A stretch of 64,000 bases of DNA from Changpingibacter yushuensis. GTDB lineage: Bacteria > Actinomycetota > Actinomycetes > Actinomycetales > Actinomycetaceae. Every line of letters begins with the position of its first letter. Positions within the stretch are counted from its first letter, which is position 1. The stretch spans positions 868,001 to 932,000 of the forward strand of contig NZ_CP059492.1 of assembly GCF_014041995.1 (NCBI RefSeq), written 5' to 3'. Positions 37,488 to 46,886 of this stretch are shown one piece after another. A program made the translations under genes and the position numbers. The notes below the pieces were generated by a model. The model was not told where the DNA came from. It saw only the letters and a program-made list of their open reading frames with translations, and did not search any database.

Positions 37488-38444
37488 CTATTGCCCGGCA
37501 GGATCCACATGCCATGACGGCCCGGAACCCAGAGATCCTTCATTCTCAACGTCCGTTGCGAGCTCGGAAAGCATGGCCTGGGCATCGCGCACGATCTCAG
37601 TATCGTTCAACCGATGCCCATACATCAGCCACCGGACTACCGCCAACTCGGATGCGAGCACAGCGCGCGAGTAGGCGGCGTCGTCGAACTCAACGTGACG
37701 GGTGTTCTGGTACGACTCACGTACCGCCTCGAAGAATTCGTCGCCCATCCCAATCAGTGGTGCTAGGTCGGTTGCCGGATCGCCAACGTGTGATTCTCCG
37801 AACCCTAGAACCGTCGCGATCTCGCCGCGAGACCAAAAGAAGTTCTCGCTAGCCACATCCCCATGCAGCGGAACCGGATCGAACTGCCATAGGGATGTAT
37901 CCTCCAGCGCATTCTCCCAACGGCGCCGAAGGATGGCAGGTACAGGGGAGACCTGATCGGCATCGTGGAGTTCGGCCAGCAAACGCTGGCGGCACTCGTC
38001 GGCCGTGTAGACGGGCAGGCCGGAGGCGCTGATGGCCGATTCAGGCAGAACATGGATGGAAGCAATGGCGCGGCCTAGTTCGCGGGCTTCGGCGTCAGTG
38101 AGATTTTCGAACGGGATAGCCTCACCAAAAGGCTCGCGATAGACCACTGCGCGGCCGCCTCCTTGCACATCGGCAAAGCCAGAGGGCCGAATGATATCGA
38201 AGGGAAGATCCCCGCGTCGCAAATGGTCCAAGAGGCTTGGGGCTAGGGCAGCCTCCGCCTCAAGCATTGTCGCAGCCGCATCATTGAGCGGAGCCTTGAC
38301 AACCCAACGCCGGCCCCGCGAATCGACAACTACGCCAGTGACAAAGTCAGATGTCTCAATATAGGGAGGCCGGGTTCCAACGATTTCTAGACCCTCAATC
38401 GCACTTACGGCTAGGGCTGCTAGATAGAGAGGAGACGTCTTCAC
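37488..38444 (-). CDS. APH-fold phosphotransferase (antibiotic/choline kinase-like)
   Basis: 318 residues. Brenner motif [12 protein letters not shown] (catalytic Asp and Asn) and the metal motif as [16 protein letters not shown], where the usual D-F/W of the DFG-like site is replaced by GFGES; a following GDPATDLA supplies an Asp. Similar to macrolide 2'-phosphotransferase-like chromosomal proteins of actinobacteria. Resistance should not be assumed. GTG 38444 with AGTAGG upstream. Convergent with adnB. Confidence 0.75.
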   Translation of the reverse strand: MKTSPLYLAALAVSAIEGLEIVGTRPPYIETSDFVTGVVVDSRGRRWVVKAPLNDAAATMLEAEAALAPSLLDHLRRGDLPFDIIRPSGFADVQGGGRAVVYREPFGEAIPFENLTDAEARELGRAIASIHVLPESAISASGLPVYTADECRQRLLAELHDADQVSPVPAILRRRWENALEDTSLWQFDPVPLHGDVASENFFWSRGEIATVLGFGESHVGDPATDLAPLIGMGDEFFEAVRESYQNTRHVEFDDAAYSRAVLASELAVVRWLMYGHRLNDTEIVRDAQAMLSELATDVENEGSLGSGPSWHVDPAGQ

Positions 38445-38612
38445 ACTGCCAACCTACTGTGCGGGCGGCAACTACGCACGCCCACACGCTCTGAAGGGCT
38501 CAGTAATCCCGACGTCTCACAAAGTTGTTTTGGCAGACCGCTTGTTATGACAACGCCTACAAGATCTCCGCCCAGCATCTGCCGGTTCAGCCGATACGGT
38601 AGCCTTGCACCC

Positions 38613-39749
38613 GTGGCCACTGATTACCAGATCGAAATCGATTCACTTCGCAAGTCCTTTGAGCAGATTGAGCAAGTCACCAATCCGGAGGAACTCCGCA
38701 GCCGTATTGCGCAGCTGACGGAGGAATCGGCCGCGCCAGATCTGTGGGACGATCCAGAGAAGGCGCAAGGAGTCACTTCCAAGCTTTCCCATGCTCAATC
38801 GGAGCTGGATAAGGTCACCAAGATGTCCACGCGCATTGACGATCTCGAGGCTCTCCTTGAGATGGCTACGGAGGAGGGCGCGGAAGATCCCGAGATGGCA
38901 GCAGAGCTGTACGCCGATCTGGACAAGGAATTAGCGCTTGTTCTTAAGGATCTGCAGGAACTGCATATCCGTACGCTGCTGTCTGGAAAGTACGACGAAC
39001 GTTCCGCGGTTGTTACGATTCGATCCGGTGCTGGCGGCGTGGACGCCGCTGACTTCGCGCAGATGCTTCAACGTATGTATGTGCGCTGGGCGGAACGGCG
39101 CGGATACGCGACGAGGATCATGGACACCTCCTATGCTGAAGAGGCAGGGATCAAGTCCACTACGTTTGAAGTGGAAGCGCCGTATGCCTACGGCACTCTT
39201 TCGGTTGAGGCTGGAACGCACCGTTTGGTGCGAATCTCTCCATTCGACAATCAGGGCCGGCGGCAAACGTCGTTCGCTGCTGTGGAAGTCATTCCTCTCA
39301 TCGAACAGACCGACCACATCGAGATCCCTGAGAGTGACATCCGAATCGACGTGTTCCGCTCATCAGGGCCTGGTGGCCAGTCAGTCAACACCACCGACTC
39401 CGCAGTTCGCATCACCCACTTGCCAACGGGAATTGTGGTCTCGATGCAGGATGAAAAGTCGCAGATCCAAAACCGAGCTTCAGCTATGCGAGTTCTTCAG
39501 TCACGCTTGCTTCTTCTCAAACAAGAAGAAGAAGCAAAGGAGAAGAAGGAACTTGCTGGCGATATCAAGGCATCATGGGGCGATCAGATGCGTTCATACG
39601 TGTTGCAGCCCTATCAGATGGTTAAGGACCTGCGTACTGGATTTGAAGCAGGCAATCCCGAACACGTCTTTGACGGCGAGATCGATGGATTCATCGATGC
39701 AGGCATCCGTTGGCGAGCAACGGGCGAAAAGGTCGCTAAGGAGTCCTGA
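38613..39749 (+). CDS. prfB: Peptide chain release factor 2
   Basis: 378 residues from GTG 38613. Terminates translation at UGA and UAA. The N-terminal helical domain is followed by [15 protein letters not shown] (SPF anticodon-like tripeptide of RF2) and [20 protein letters not shown] (GGQ). There is no in-frame UGA near residue 25, so the autoregulatory +1 frameshift of Escherichia coli is absent. The frame opens at 38547, but GTG 38613 gives the family's N-terminus ([14 protein letters not shown]). TACGGT 13 nt before the GTG could be a -10 of a leaderless transcript. Confidence 0.93.
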   Translation: MATDYQIEIDSLRKSFEQIEQVTNPEELRSRIAQLTEESAAPDLWDDPEKAQGVTSKLSHAQSELDKVTKMSTRIDDLEALLEMATEEGAEDPEMAAELYADLDKELALVLKDLQELHIRTLLSGKYDERSAVVTIRSGAGGVDAADFAQMLQRMYVRWAERRGYATRIMDTSYAEEAGIKSTTFEVEAPYAYGTLSVEAGTHRLVRISPFDNQGRRQTSFAAVEVIPLIEQTDHIEIPESDIRIDVFRSSGPGGQSVNTTDSAVRITHLPTGIVVSMQDEKSQIQNRASAMRVLQSRLLLLKQEEEAKEKKELAGDIKASWGDQMRSYVLQPYQMVKDLRTGFEAGNPEHVFDGEIDGFIDAGIRWRATGEKVAKES

Positions 39750-39934
39750 TTCCGTGGTGCATTTCACGCACCCTCTTATCATGGCCCACGGAGCCTAGTA
39801 ATACGCCTCTTTGACGACGACGTCGTTGTGCCACCAGACTTCGGCGGGCAGGCCACGGCGCGCCAAAGTCTAGATCCCAAGGTGTGGCACGTATGCTCAC
39901 CATGACCATGCCCGTCCATACTTGGTGAGAATTG

Positions 39935-40627
39935 ATGATCACATTCGACAACGTGACGAAGTTGTATCAAAAGGGTGCGCGTCCTGCGCTCGATGGCGTC
40001 AGCCTCGAAGTTGAGCGGGGTGAGTTCGTGTTTCTTGTGGGTCCATCTGGCTCCGGGAAATCGACGATGCTCTCTCTGATCCTTGCGGAGGAGCGGCCCA
40101 CGTCAGGGCACGTCCAGGTGCTCGGCAAGGACCTCTCTACTGTCTCGGCGCGGCGGGTCCCCATCATGCGTCGGCAAATTGGAACGGTCTTTCAGGACTT
40201 CCGGCTGCTAGACAACATGAATGTATATGACAATGTTGCGCTGGCTCTCCAGGTCATCGGTGCGCCACGCCACCGCATCAAGTCGGACGTGCCTGAGGCG
40301 CTTTCAATGGTGGGGCTAGATGGCAAAGAGAAGCGCCAAATGAGCGAACTTTCGGGTGGTGAACGCCAGCGCGTTGCTATTGCTCGCGCGATGGTCAACC
40401 GGCCTCAGATCCTTCTGGCGGACGAGCCCACCGGCAACCTTGACTTTGACACAGGCCTCTCGATCATGCGGTTGCTCGATCGAATCAACCGGACTGAGAC
40501 CACGGTTGTTATGGCGACTCACGACCAGTCGATTGTGAACCAGATGCGCAAGCGCGTTATTGAACTGAAAGATGGGGCTGTGGTTCGGGATCAAACCCGC
40601 GGCGTTTATGGAGGCGGCCAGCACTGA
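39935..40627 (+). CDS. ftsE: Cell division ATP-binding protein FtsE
   Basis: 230 residues from ATG 39935. ABC ATPase that with FtsX controls septal cell-wall hydrolases. Starts [13 protein letters not shown]; Walker [11 protein letters not shown]-loop [10 protein letters not shown]; signature [14 protein letters not shown]; Walker [14 protein letters not shown]-loop ATHDQ. GGTGAG lies just upstream. Stop overlaps the ftsX start by one base. The prfB-ftsE-ftsX-smpB order is typical of actinobacteria. Confidence 0.94.
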   Translation: MITFDNVTKLYQKGARPALDGVSLEVERGEFVFLVGPSGSGKSTMLSLILAEERPTSGHVQVLGKDLSTVSARRVPIMRRQIGTVFQDFRLLDNMNVYDNVALALQVIGAPRHRIKSDVPEALSMVGLDGKEKRQMSELSGGERQRVAIARAMVNRPQILLADEPTGNLDFDTGLSIMRLLDRINRTETTVVMATHDQSIVNQMRKRVIELKDGAVVRDQTRGVYGGGQH

Positions 40628-41541
40628 TGCGTTTTCGTTTTATTCTCTCCCAGACTTTCCGTGGGCTCTTTTCTAACAAGGCGATGGCAGCGTCTGTTGC
40701 GCTAGTGACCTTCGTTTCCCTACTCTTCGTGGGCGCAGGTTCATTGCTGCAAACACAAGTGAATAATCTGCGTACAGAGTGGTATCAAAACGTCGAGATT
40801 TCTGTATACATGTGCCCGACCAACTCGAGTAACCCGCAGTGTGCATCAGGTGAGGCCACTGACGCTCAGATCACAGCGATTTCGGACTACCTCGCATCGG
40901 ACGACATGGCGCCGTTGATCGAATCGGTAGATTTCGAGACAAAGGAAGAGGCACTCGAAAACTTCAAAGCAACTATGTCTGATACCGCATGGGTGAATGC
41001 TGTGACGGCCGATCAGATGCAGGCATCGTTCCGAATCAAACTTGTGGATCCTGAACGGTACGAAACTGTGACGGATGCTCTCACTGGGCGCGACGGCGTG
41101 GAGGAAGTCAACGACCAACGTGATCAGTTGGAGCCACTCTTTGACATCCTCAACAAGCTCACGTTGCTATCTGGTGCTCTAGCAGCGGTCATGATTCTCA
41201 CGGCACTCCTGCTCATGCCAACCACCATTCGACTATCTGCGATGTCACGGCGCAACGAAACTGAGATTATGCGTTACGTTGGCGCATCAAACTTCTTTAT
41301 CGAGTTGCCATTCATCTTAGAAGGCATCATTTCAGCGTTGATCGGTTCGCTCTTGGCCGTGTTGGGGCTGTGGGTAACAGTCAAATACTTCATCAGTGAT
41401 TGGCTCGGCCAGGCGTTGTCTTGGATGAGGATCATTGACACAGCTGATGTGTTGCGTCTGGGTCCGGCGCTTGTACTTGCTTCGGTAGTTGTGGCGGGCC
41501 TAGCTTCGTGGATTACCCTGCGGCGATACGCTCGCGTGTGA
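40627..41541 (+). CDS. ftsX: Cell division protein FtsX
   Basis: 304 residues. One N-terminal membrane segment (AMAASVALVTFVSLLFVGAG), an extracellular loop of about 125 residues with two cysteines (YMCPTNSSNPQCASG), then three membrane helices including a conserved RRNETEIMRYVGASNFFI between the first two. The loop is the part that recruits a hydrolase in other species; the M23 protein encoded next is the obvious candidate. Confidence 0.93.
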   Translation: MRFRFILSQTFRGLFSNKAMAASVALVTFVSLLFVGAGSLLQTQVNNLRTEWYQNVEISVYMCPTNSSNPQCASGEATDAQITAISDYLASDDMAPLIESVDFETKEEALENFKATMSDTAWVNAVTADQMQASFRIKLVDPERYETVTDALTGRDGVEEVNDQRDQLEPLFDILNKLTLLSGALAAVMILTALLLMPTTIRLSAMSRRNETEIMRYVGASNFFIELPFILEGIISALIGSLLAVLGLWVTVKYFISDWLGQALSWMRIIDTADVLRLGPALVLASVVVAGLASWITLRRYARV

Positions 41542-41559
41542 TGGGAAGGGTTGCAGAGC

Positions 41560-42882
41560 ATGGTGAGATTCAAACGGATTGCATCAGCGATGGGGGTCTG
41601 TGCGATCTTCCTTGGGGGATTGACCACGGCAACCGTTGCTAGTGCGGACGATAAAAGCGACCTTCAAGCTCAGCAACAGCAACAAGAAGAAGAACTCGAA
41701 TCGCTTCAGTCTTCGCTTGAGGGAGTAGACACGGATCTCCAAGAGATCTATATACAGCTTGAAGAGACCAAGACTCAGATACCGATAGCGGAGTCTGAGC
41801 TCAAGATGGCGCAGTCTGAGCTTGCCGAAGCCGAACGTGACCAGCAGAGTGTTGCGGCGCAATTGGATGCGGCTCAGGCGGAGCTTGCCGATATCTCGGA
41901 TGCGATTGTTCAGGGCCAAGAGGAGCTTGAGACCACCCGGAACAACCTTGGTGAGATCGCGCGGTCACACTATCGCGGGGAATCGGTTCCATCGACCATG
42001 GACATACTCATGGGATCGGATTCCACTGATGACTTTCTCAATTACTATGCGGCCTCCGAGGCGCTCACTCGGTCTCAGTCAGCAACGCTGACTGAGGTCG
42101 AGCAGGCCTCTGCCCAGAATTTGACTCGGCAGGCGCGCCAAAAGGATGTGGAGTCCCAGATCAGCGACCTTTTGGATCAAGCGAAAGCACTTGTTAGCGA
42201 GAAGGCAGACAAGGAGTCAGCGGCGGAGCAGAAAGCCTCAGATTTGGTTGCTCTCAAGGAGAGCTACGAATCGCAATCACAGACGCTCGCGTCCAAGAAG
42301 TCCGATTTCCAGACGAGTATCAGTGGTCTAGAGGATTCGCTGGATGAGACCGAGGCTGCGATTGCGCAGATTGACAAAGAGAATGCGGCCGCCGCGGCCG
42401 CTGCTGCAGCCAACTCTTCGAACAACTCCAATGGTTCGTCCGGATCAAACTCATCTGGTTCATGGATCATTCCTGTGGTGCCAGCACCTCTCTATGTGAC
42501 ATCGTCTTTTGGAATGCGTGACTATCCATTTGGAGGGTACTGGATGCACAACGGCGTCGACCTTCGTTCGACGTGCGGGGAGGCTCAGGTGGCTCCGGCA
42601 AATGGAACGATCGCCAAAGTGATTCCTGCGGCGGGGAACTCCACACACGGTAATCAGATCTACATCAACCTTGGAGTGGTGAACGGATCGTCGTGGGTTG
42701 CAGTAACGAATCACCTTTCGGCGTTCAACGTATCGGTGGGGCAGAAGGTCAAACAAGGTGACGTTATTGGGTGGACTGGCCAGACCGGACAAGTGACAGG
42801 ATGCCATGTGCACATGGAAGTCTGGAAGAACGGCAGTGTGATCGATCCGATGTCGCTTCCGGGATTCACTCGCCGCAACTGA
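41560..42882 (+). CDS. Secreted M23 peptidase with coiled coil, probable FtsEX-controlled hydrolase
   Basis: 440 residues. A Sec signal peptide ends in TVASA before DDKSD. Residues 30-270 form long coiled coils (QQQQQEEELESLQSSLEG and later repeats), then an Ala/Asn/Ser-rich linker, then a C-terminal LytM/M23 domain with HNGVDLRSTCG (His, Asp) and CHVHMEVW (HxH), i.e. a complete zinc site. The architecture matches EnvC, RipC-like and PcsB-like FtsX partners. Position directly behind ftsX supports septum peptidoglycan cleavage. ATG 41560 has GGAAGGG 9 nt upstream. Unlike EnvC, the catalytic site looks intact, so it may cut peptidoglycan itself. Confidence 0.88.
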   Translation: MVRFKRIASAMGVCAIFLGGLTTATVASADDKSDLQAQQQQQEEELESLQSSLEGVDTDLQEIYIQLEETKTQIPIAESELKMAQSELAEAERDQQSVAAQLDAAQAELADISDAIVQGQEELETTRNNLGEIARSHYRGESVPSTMDILMGSDSTDDFLNYYAASEALTRSQSATLTEVEQASAQNLTRQARQKDVESQISDLLDQAKALVSEKADKESAAEQKASDLVALKESYESQSQTLASKKSDFQTSISGLEDSLDETEAAIAQIDKENAAAAAAAAANSSNNSNGSSGSNSSGSWIIPVVPAPLYVTSSFGMRDYPFGGYWMHNGVDLRSTCGEAQVAPANGTIAKVIPAAGNSTHGNQIYINLGVVNGSSWVAVTNHLSAFNVSVGQKVKQGDVIGWTGQTGQVTGCHVHMEVWKNGSVIDPMSLPGFTRRN

Positions 42883-42940
42883 ATGGCGCATTGCCCCAGT
42901 TGAGTCGCGCATTGTCGGAACTGAATGGCGCATTGCCCCA
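42877..42940. repeat. 21-bp tandem repeat overlapping the M23 gene stop
   Basis: AACTGAATGGCGCATTGCCC occurs at 42877 and again at 42919 (22 bp identical), with a diverged unit between (TCGCGCATTGTCGG core). The first copy contains the TGA of the peptidase gene. Confidence 0.8.
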
Positions 42941-43089
42941 AACTGACTGCGTTTGCGTGCCGTCAAGAGGGCGCGGGGGCTGGCTTTCTTGAGCGGCTGC
43001 GTTTGCAAGGTGAGGCGCGCCGCGCTCAGTTTGGAGTATGCTTAAAGGCCTGCGCCCGACCAAGTGAGCACGATATGAAGGAGGTCGCT

Positions 43090-43611
43090 GTGGCGAAGAA
43101 CACAAAACTCTCCCAAGGTGAGAAGGCTAAGGAAGCTTCGGATGCCAAGCATGTCGTCGCCCGCAATAAGAAGGCGCGTCACGACTATTCAATTGAGGAC
43201 ACCTTTGAAGCGGGACTGGCATTGACTGGTACCGAAGTGAAGGCGCTGAGAATGGGTCGTGCTTCCCTCGTGGATTCGTGGGTTGAAATCGATCGCAATG
43301 GCGAAGCGTGGCTTCAGGGTGCGAACATTCCGATCTACGCCATGGGAACGTGGACCAACCACGCTCCAACTCGCAAGCGCAAGCTTCTTCTTCATCGCGA
43401 CGAACTGAGCAAGCTTTCAAACAAGGTTTCCGCGAAGGGCTATACCATCGTGGCGCTCGAACTGTACTTCCTGCGCGGCCGGGCTAAGGTTGAAATCGCT
43501 CTGGCTCAAGGAAAGCAGGAGTGGGACAAGCGCGAAACCCTTCGCCGGCGCGAGGCCGATCGCGAGGCCGAGCGCGCAATGGCAAGCGCGCGGCGGCGCG
43601 CCCGCGGTTAG
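43090..43611 (+). CDS. smpB: SsrA-binding protein SmpB
   Basis: 173 residues from GTG 43090. Binds tmRNA and delivers it to stalled ribosomes. Core KKARHDYSIEDTFEAGLALTG, EVKALRMGRASLVDSW, NHAPTRKRKLLLHRDE, GYTIVALELYF and the basic tail with KQEWDKRETLRRREADREAER are all typical. The AAGGAGG at 43078-43084 fixes the start at GTG 43090 and excludes the in-frame ATG 43075, which would include the ribosome-binding site. Followed by its RNA partner ssrA. Confidence 0.95.
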   Translation: MAKNTKLSQGEKAKEASDAKHVVARNKKARHDYSIEDTFEAGLALTGTEVKALRMGRASLVDSWVEIDRNGEAWLQGANIPIYAMGTWTNHAPTRKRKLLLHRDELSKLSNKVSAKGYTIVALELYFLRGRAKVEIALAQGKQEWDKRETLRRREADREAERAMASARRRARG

Positions 43612-43653
43612 TCACTGTGCGGTTCAATGACAGGCGTGTTGCCGCCGTCTGGG

Positions 43654-43719
43654 TCTCGGATCGTCTGTGCCAATCGTGTGGATCGTTTGCGCTAGCCCTG
43701 TGGATCGCTCACGCTTGGG
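43654..43719. repeat. 22-bp degenerate tandem repeat, three copies
   Basis: Units at 43654, 43676 and 43698 share GGATCG and a GC-rich remainder at the same offsets. Located in the smpB-ssrA spacer. Confidence 0.6.
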
Positions 43720-43883
43720 ATGCGGATTCTGGCGGCGCGGCAATGCGGACGCTTGGCGCTGCTGAGCCAAACTGGGAATAGTCATCGAGCCATTCATGTT
43801 ATATGATATGTGAGCCTCGAAGAGGTGCAACAAGCTCCATTGTGAGCATGTTCCGGAGTTCACCGGATTACCAACTGAATATA

Positions 43884-44250
43884 GGGGATGATCGGTTTCG
43901 ACGGTGATTGTTTGCCGAAGGGAAGCGGGTCGAGGAAGCAAAGTCATCTCGTAAACGATTCTTTGCAAACCAATAGGTGCCACTGAAAAGCGCACCGATT
44001 TCACCCTCGCCGCCTGAGCGAGCTCTGAAATCCGTCAGCCTGAGGCTGCTTTCGCCTCAGATTCTGGCGTCGTTTTAGAAAGCCACTGCTGAGCACGCCG
44101 GCCGCGAGCGTGCTCGGGACATTTAGCGGCTAAGTCTGTCAGCGACAAGTCTGTGTGAGCGCTGGGGCCAAAAACAACGAATAGCAGTCTGCACCCGGAG
44201 AAGACTTGGACATGCATCATCGGACGGGAGTTCAATTCTCCCCATCTCCA
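43884..44250 (+). ncRNA. ssrA: Transfer-messenger RNA
   Basis: The 5' end GGGGATGATCGGTTTCGACG is the universal tmRNA start. The 3' end has a T-arm (GGGAG TTCAATT CTCCC, 44226-44242) and an acceptor strand CATCTCC (44243-44249) that pairs with GGGGATG, plus discriminator A at 44250. CCA is not encoded: the genome continues CGG. The tag frame starts at GCC 43979 and ends at TGA 44015-44017, encoding ATEKRTDFTLAA, with the protease-recognised LAA end. The 3' end is also the probable integration site of the downstream mobile element. Confidence 0.95.
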
Positions 44251-44260
44251 CGGGAAACCC
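44226..44260. other. Probable attL core at the tmRNA 3' end
   Basis: The tmRNA T-arm/acceptor segment borders a tyrosine recombinase 270 bp downstream, a classical arrangement for tmRNA-targeting elements. The matching attR copy is not visible up to base 64000, so the core length cannot be fixed. Confidence 0.6.
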
Positions 44261-44287
44261 CCGGAATCGTTGAGATTCCGGGGGTTT
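44255..44287 (+). terminator. Terminator after ssrA
   Basis: AAACCCCCGGAATC (44255-44268) pairs perfectly with GATTCCGGGGGTTT (44274-44287) around GTTGA, ending in a T-rich stretch. Confidence 0.85.
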
Positions 44288-44322
44288 CTTCGTTTTCTGG
44301 CGGAATCCCGCCAGTTCCCACC

Positions 44323-44372
44323 TGGACACGAGTGGACACAAGTGGACATAAATGGACATAAATAGACAAAAA
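44323..44372. repeat. Five 10-bp direct repeats, probable integrase arm sites
   Basis: Head-to-tail units TGGACACGAG, TGGACACAAG, TGGACATAAA, TGGACATAAA, TAGACAAAAA, spaced exactly one helical turn. They lie between the attachment core and the integrase start, where arm-type sites of tyrosine recombinases occur. A 7-bp inverted repeat (44297-44314) precedes them, and CATGTTCC is repeated at 44481 and 44490. Confidence 0.6.
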
Positions 44373-44522
44373 ATCAGGAACAATATAGGAACACGGCGCA
44401 CATCGAAAAAGGTCGGATCGCACATGTGCCTAAATTGTGACTGCTAAGTTTCACTTTTCGGCGTCATACCAACGAAAGAGCATGTTCCACATGTTCCTAA
44501 TTCTCACCAATGAAGGACAGTC

Positions 44523-45713
44523 ATGAAGAAACAAGGCCTTCCCCATGGAATCGCTCACTGGAGGGACGGGTATCGAGTACGAATCACCGCGGACGGCAAG
44601 CAGTGGTATATCGGCACCTATACCACGCTGACCGATGCGAAAGCTGCGCTCGCGATTGCCAACTCGGAAAAGGCACGAGGAATCTTCGTCCCACCATCAC
44701 ACAAGAGACAAGCACGAAAAGAACTCCAAGCTCAGGAAGCACGCGACGCCGTGACAGTCGATCAACTGTTTTCTCGCTGGATCGACCACCTGACAACCAA
44801 CAACCGCGCAGTCGGGACAATATCGTCCTACTCCTCGCTGTACACCACCCACATCCAGAAGACACTCGGGGACAAGCTGGTGGGCGAAGTCAGCGAAGAC
44901 GACATCGACGACCTCGTGGCGTCATGGCGCTCAACACCCTCCCGCATCAACCCTTCCGCATCAGGCAACGGATTCTGGATCAACGCCGTCTCGGCCCTCA
45001 AAGGACTCTTCACCTTCGCAGTGAAGAAGAGAATCGGTGGCATCACGACCAGCCCGGTCAAAGTTGTCCTGCCGGAAGCCTCCAAGTCAGTGCGGGTGGA
45101 CAACGGCACGGAACACGTGGCAACGCCACAAGAAGTTGACGCGCTCGCGAAAGCCATGCCGAAGGATATGGCTCTCACCGTGTATTTTGCTGCATGGTGC
45201 TCGATGAGAATGGGCGAAGTCCTCGGACTACAACGTCAAGACTTCGTGGACTTAGACAGCGACTACCCACGTGTGCGCATCCAGAGGCAATGGAACTCCA
45301 AGCACAAGCCGTCCACGTACACCGAGCCGAAAGACGGATCAGCACGCGTTGAAACGATCCCTCAGTTCATGGTTCCCATGATCACCGAGCATCTCACAGC
45401 ACATGTCGGCAAGACTCCCACATCCCCCATGTTTCCCAGCCCTCGAGACTCTCGAAACCCGATGACTCATTCGCGACTCGACTCGATGTGGAGGACGCGA
45501 CGAGACAAGATTCTGCCAGGGTTCAAGTTCCACGACTTACGTCACACGGGGTTGACGACATACGCCCAAACAGGCGCGACAATCCAAGAGATCATGGACA
45601 GAGGTGGTCACAAGTCTGTCGAAGTGGCTATGCGTTACCAGCACACGGCCCGTGAACGCGACAAGGCGCTGACACGGCAAATGAACGAGATCATCAACGC
45701 CTCTCGATCCTGA
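44523..45713 (+). CDS. Tyrosine recombinase / site-specific integrase
   Basis: 396 residues. N-terminal AP2-like arm-binding segment (RDGYRVRITADGKQWYIGTY), a SAM-like core-binding domain (VDQLFSRWIDHLTTNNRAVG), and the catalytic domain with Arg in MRMGEVLGLQ, HDLRHTG (His-x-x-Arg), GGHKS and the nucleophile Tyr in AMRYQHTARERD. All catalytic residues are present. AAGGA lies before ATG 44523. It should integrate and excise the element that begins at the tmRNA 3' end. Confidence 0.93.
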   Translation: MKKQGLPHGIAHWRDGYRVRITADGKQWYIGTYTTLTDAKAALAIANSEKARGIFVPPSHKRQARKELQAQEARDAVTVDQLFSRWIDHLTTNNRAVGTISSYSSLYTTHIQKTLGDKLVGEVSEDDIDDLVASWRSTPSRINPSASGNGFWINAVSALKGLFTFAVKKRIGGITTSPVKVVLPEASKSVRVDNGTEHVATPQEVDALAKAMPKDMALTVYFAAWCSMRMGEVLGLQRQDFVDLDSDYPRVRIQRQWNSKHKPSTYTEPKDGSARVETIPQFMVPMITEHLTAHVGKTPTSPMFPSPRDSRNPMTHSRLDSMWRTRRDKILPGFKFHDLRHTGLTTYAQTGATIQEIMDRGGHKSVEVAMRYQHTARERDKALTRQMNEIINASRS

Positions 45714-45731
45714 CCCACCACCTGAGATGGG

Positions 45732-46886
45732 CTAGATGAGATGGTGAGTTTGTCCGGTGGAGAGAATGACATCCAACGGCTGATCGAGACGTTCACCGAC
45801 CTTCACGTCGTCGGATGAGATGCCAGACAGGACAGCAGATGTGCGTTCCCACAACACATCGAACATCGTGTCTTCGATACCGATAACCGTGTAAGCGTGT
45901 CCCTGCTCGTTCAGCCGTACGACAGCCTCAACAGTCGAGCCCGTCCCACAGTAGAAGTCGAGAACGGTTCCACCTTCGGGAGTCACCATGTCGATCCATC
46001 GCATGAGGACGCGATAGTCCTTGGGAGAATCGAACACGTGGCGCCCCATGAGGCGACGCAGGTGGGTGCCCGGGTTGCGTTGGATGTTGGAGAAGACAGT
46101 AGACGGGGGAGCCATGCGGTGTTCACTCAGAAGGAGAACCCTTCGGGGGACAATCCCGTTCCACATGATGAGGTCTTGGCTGGCCAAGGCGTCAAATGTC
46201 TCTTTCGGCAGACGCCACCCGGACACAGGACGGTAGAGGGTTCCATCTGGACCCACCACCTCATAGTGGTAGGCGTTGGCGGCGCTGCGGGCGGTCAGCG
46301 GCCCCGGCCGGGCAGGGATCCCGTGGTGGGAGAACTCCCATGATGTCATCCATGATTCGTGTTGGCGTGCCCACGCACGCATACGCACCCCGGCCTGTTC
46401 GTCCGGATGAGAACACCCTTCCATACGGGCGGACTCGAACTCTCTGCGGGTAATCTCCATGAACTCATCGACGTGGGGTTTGGGTTCTCTCCACGGCATC
46501 GCCTTCGCTTTCTTCTTCGCAAAGGCAAGGATGTAGTCGGTCCCGGACAGTCCAAACGAGCCGTTCGTGCGCCCTTCGGACTGCCACACGAGCATCCGCA
46601 GGAAGTTCTCTTCACCAAACACCTCATCCAAAACAAGACGCAGCCGGGCAAGCTCATCATCCCCGATGGAGACGAAGATGACCCCCGTGGGGCGAAGGAG
46701 TCTGTGCGCGTGGACGAGTCGAGCATAGATGGATGAGACCCACTCCTCATGAGTGACATCATCACGGTATTCCCGATCAACGTGCGTGTTGTAGGGAGGG
46801 TCAATGTAGATCGTGTCCACGGACTGTGATGGAAGGGTCTCTAGGATGGGGAGGTTGTCTCCTTCGTAGAGGACGTGCCTGTTCAC
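45732..46886 (-). CDS. Site-specific DNA methyltransferase (beta-class, adenine-type)
   Basis: 384 residues. Catalytic IYIDPPYNT at residues 26-34 precedes the SAM-binding GGTVLDFYCGTGSTVEAV near residue 310, the beta-class order typical of type III Mod and solitary N6-adenine enzymes. No restriction subunit or Res helicase is nearby, so it is probably an orphan serving the mobile element, for example against host restriction. Its ATG overlaps the stop of the large replication gene by 4 nt, implying co-expression. Confidence 0.85.
   Translation of the reverse strand: MNRHVLYEGDNLPILETLPSQSVDTIYIDPPYNTHVDREYRDDVTHEEWVSSIYARLVHAHRLLRPTGVIFVSIGDDELARLRLVLDEVFGEENFLRMLVWQSEGRTNGSFGLSGTDYILAFAKKKAKAMPWREPKPHVDEFMEITRREFESARMEGCSHPDEQAGVRMRAWARQHESWMTSWEFSHHGIPARPGPLTARSAANAYHYEVVGPDGTLYRPVSGWRLPKETFDALASQDLIMWNGIVPRRVLLLSEHRMAPPSTVFSNIQRNPGTHLRRLMGRHVFDSPKDYRVLMRWIDMVTPEGGTVLDFYCGTGSTVEAVVRLNEQGHAYTVIGIEDTMFDVLWERTSAVLSGISSDDVKVGERLDQPLDVILSTGQTHHLI

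Noticed and set aside
37488-38444. Calling the APH-fold protein an aminoglycoside or macrolide resistance gene
   Set aside because: Only general kinase motifs are visible and it sits in a core-gene setting; the substrate cannot be told.
38613-38800. RF2 programmed frameshift
   Set aside because: The frame runs without an in-frame UGA through the region where the frameshift normally lies.
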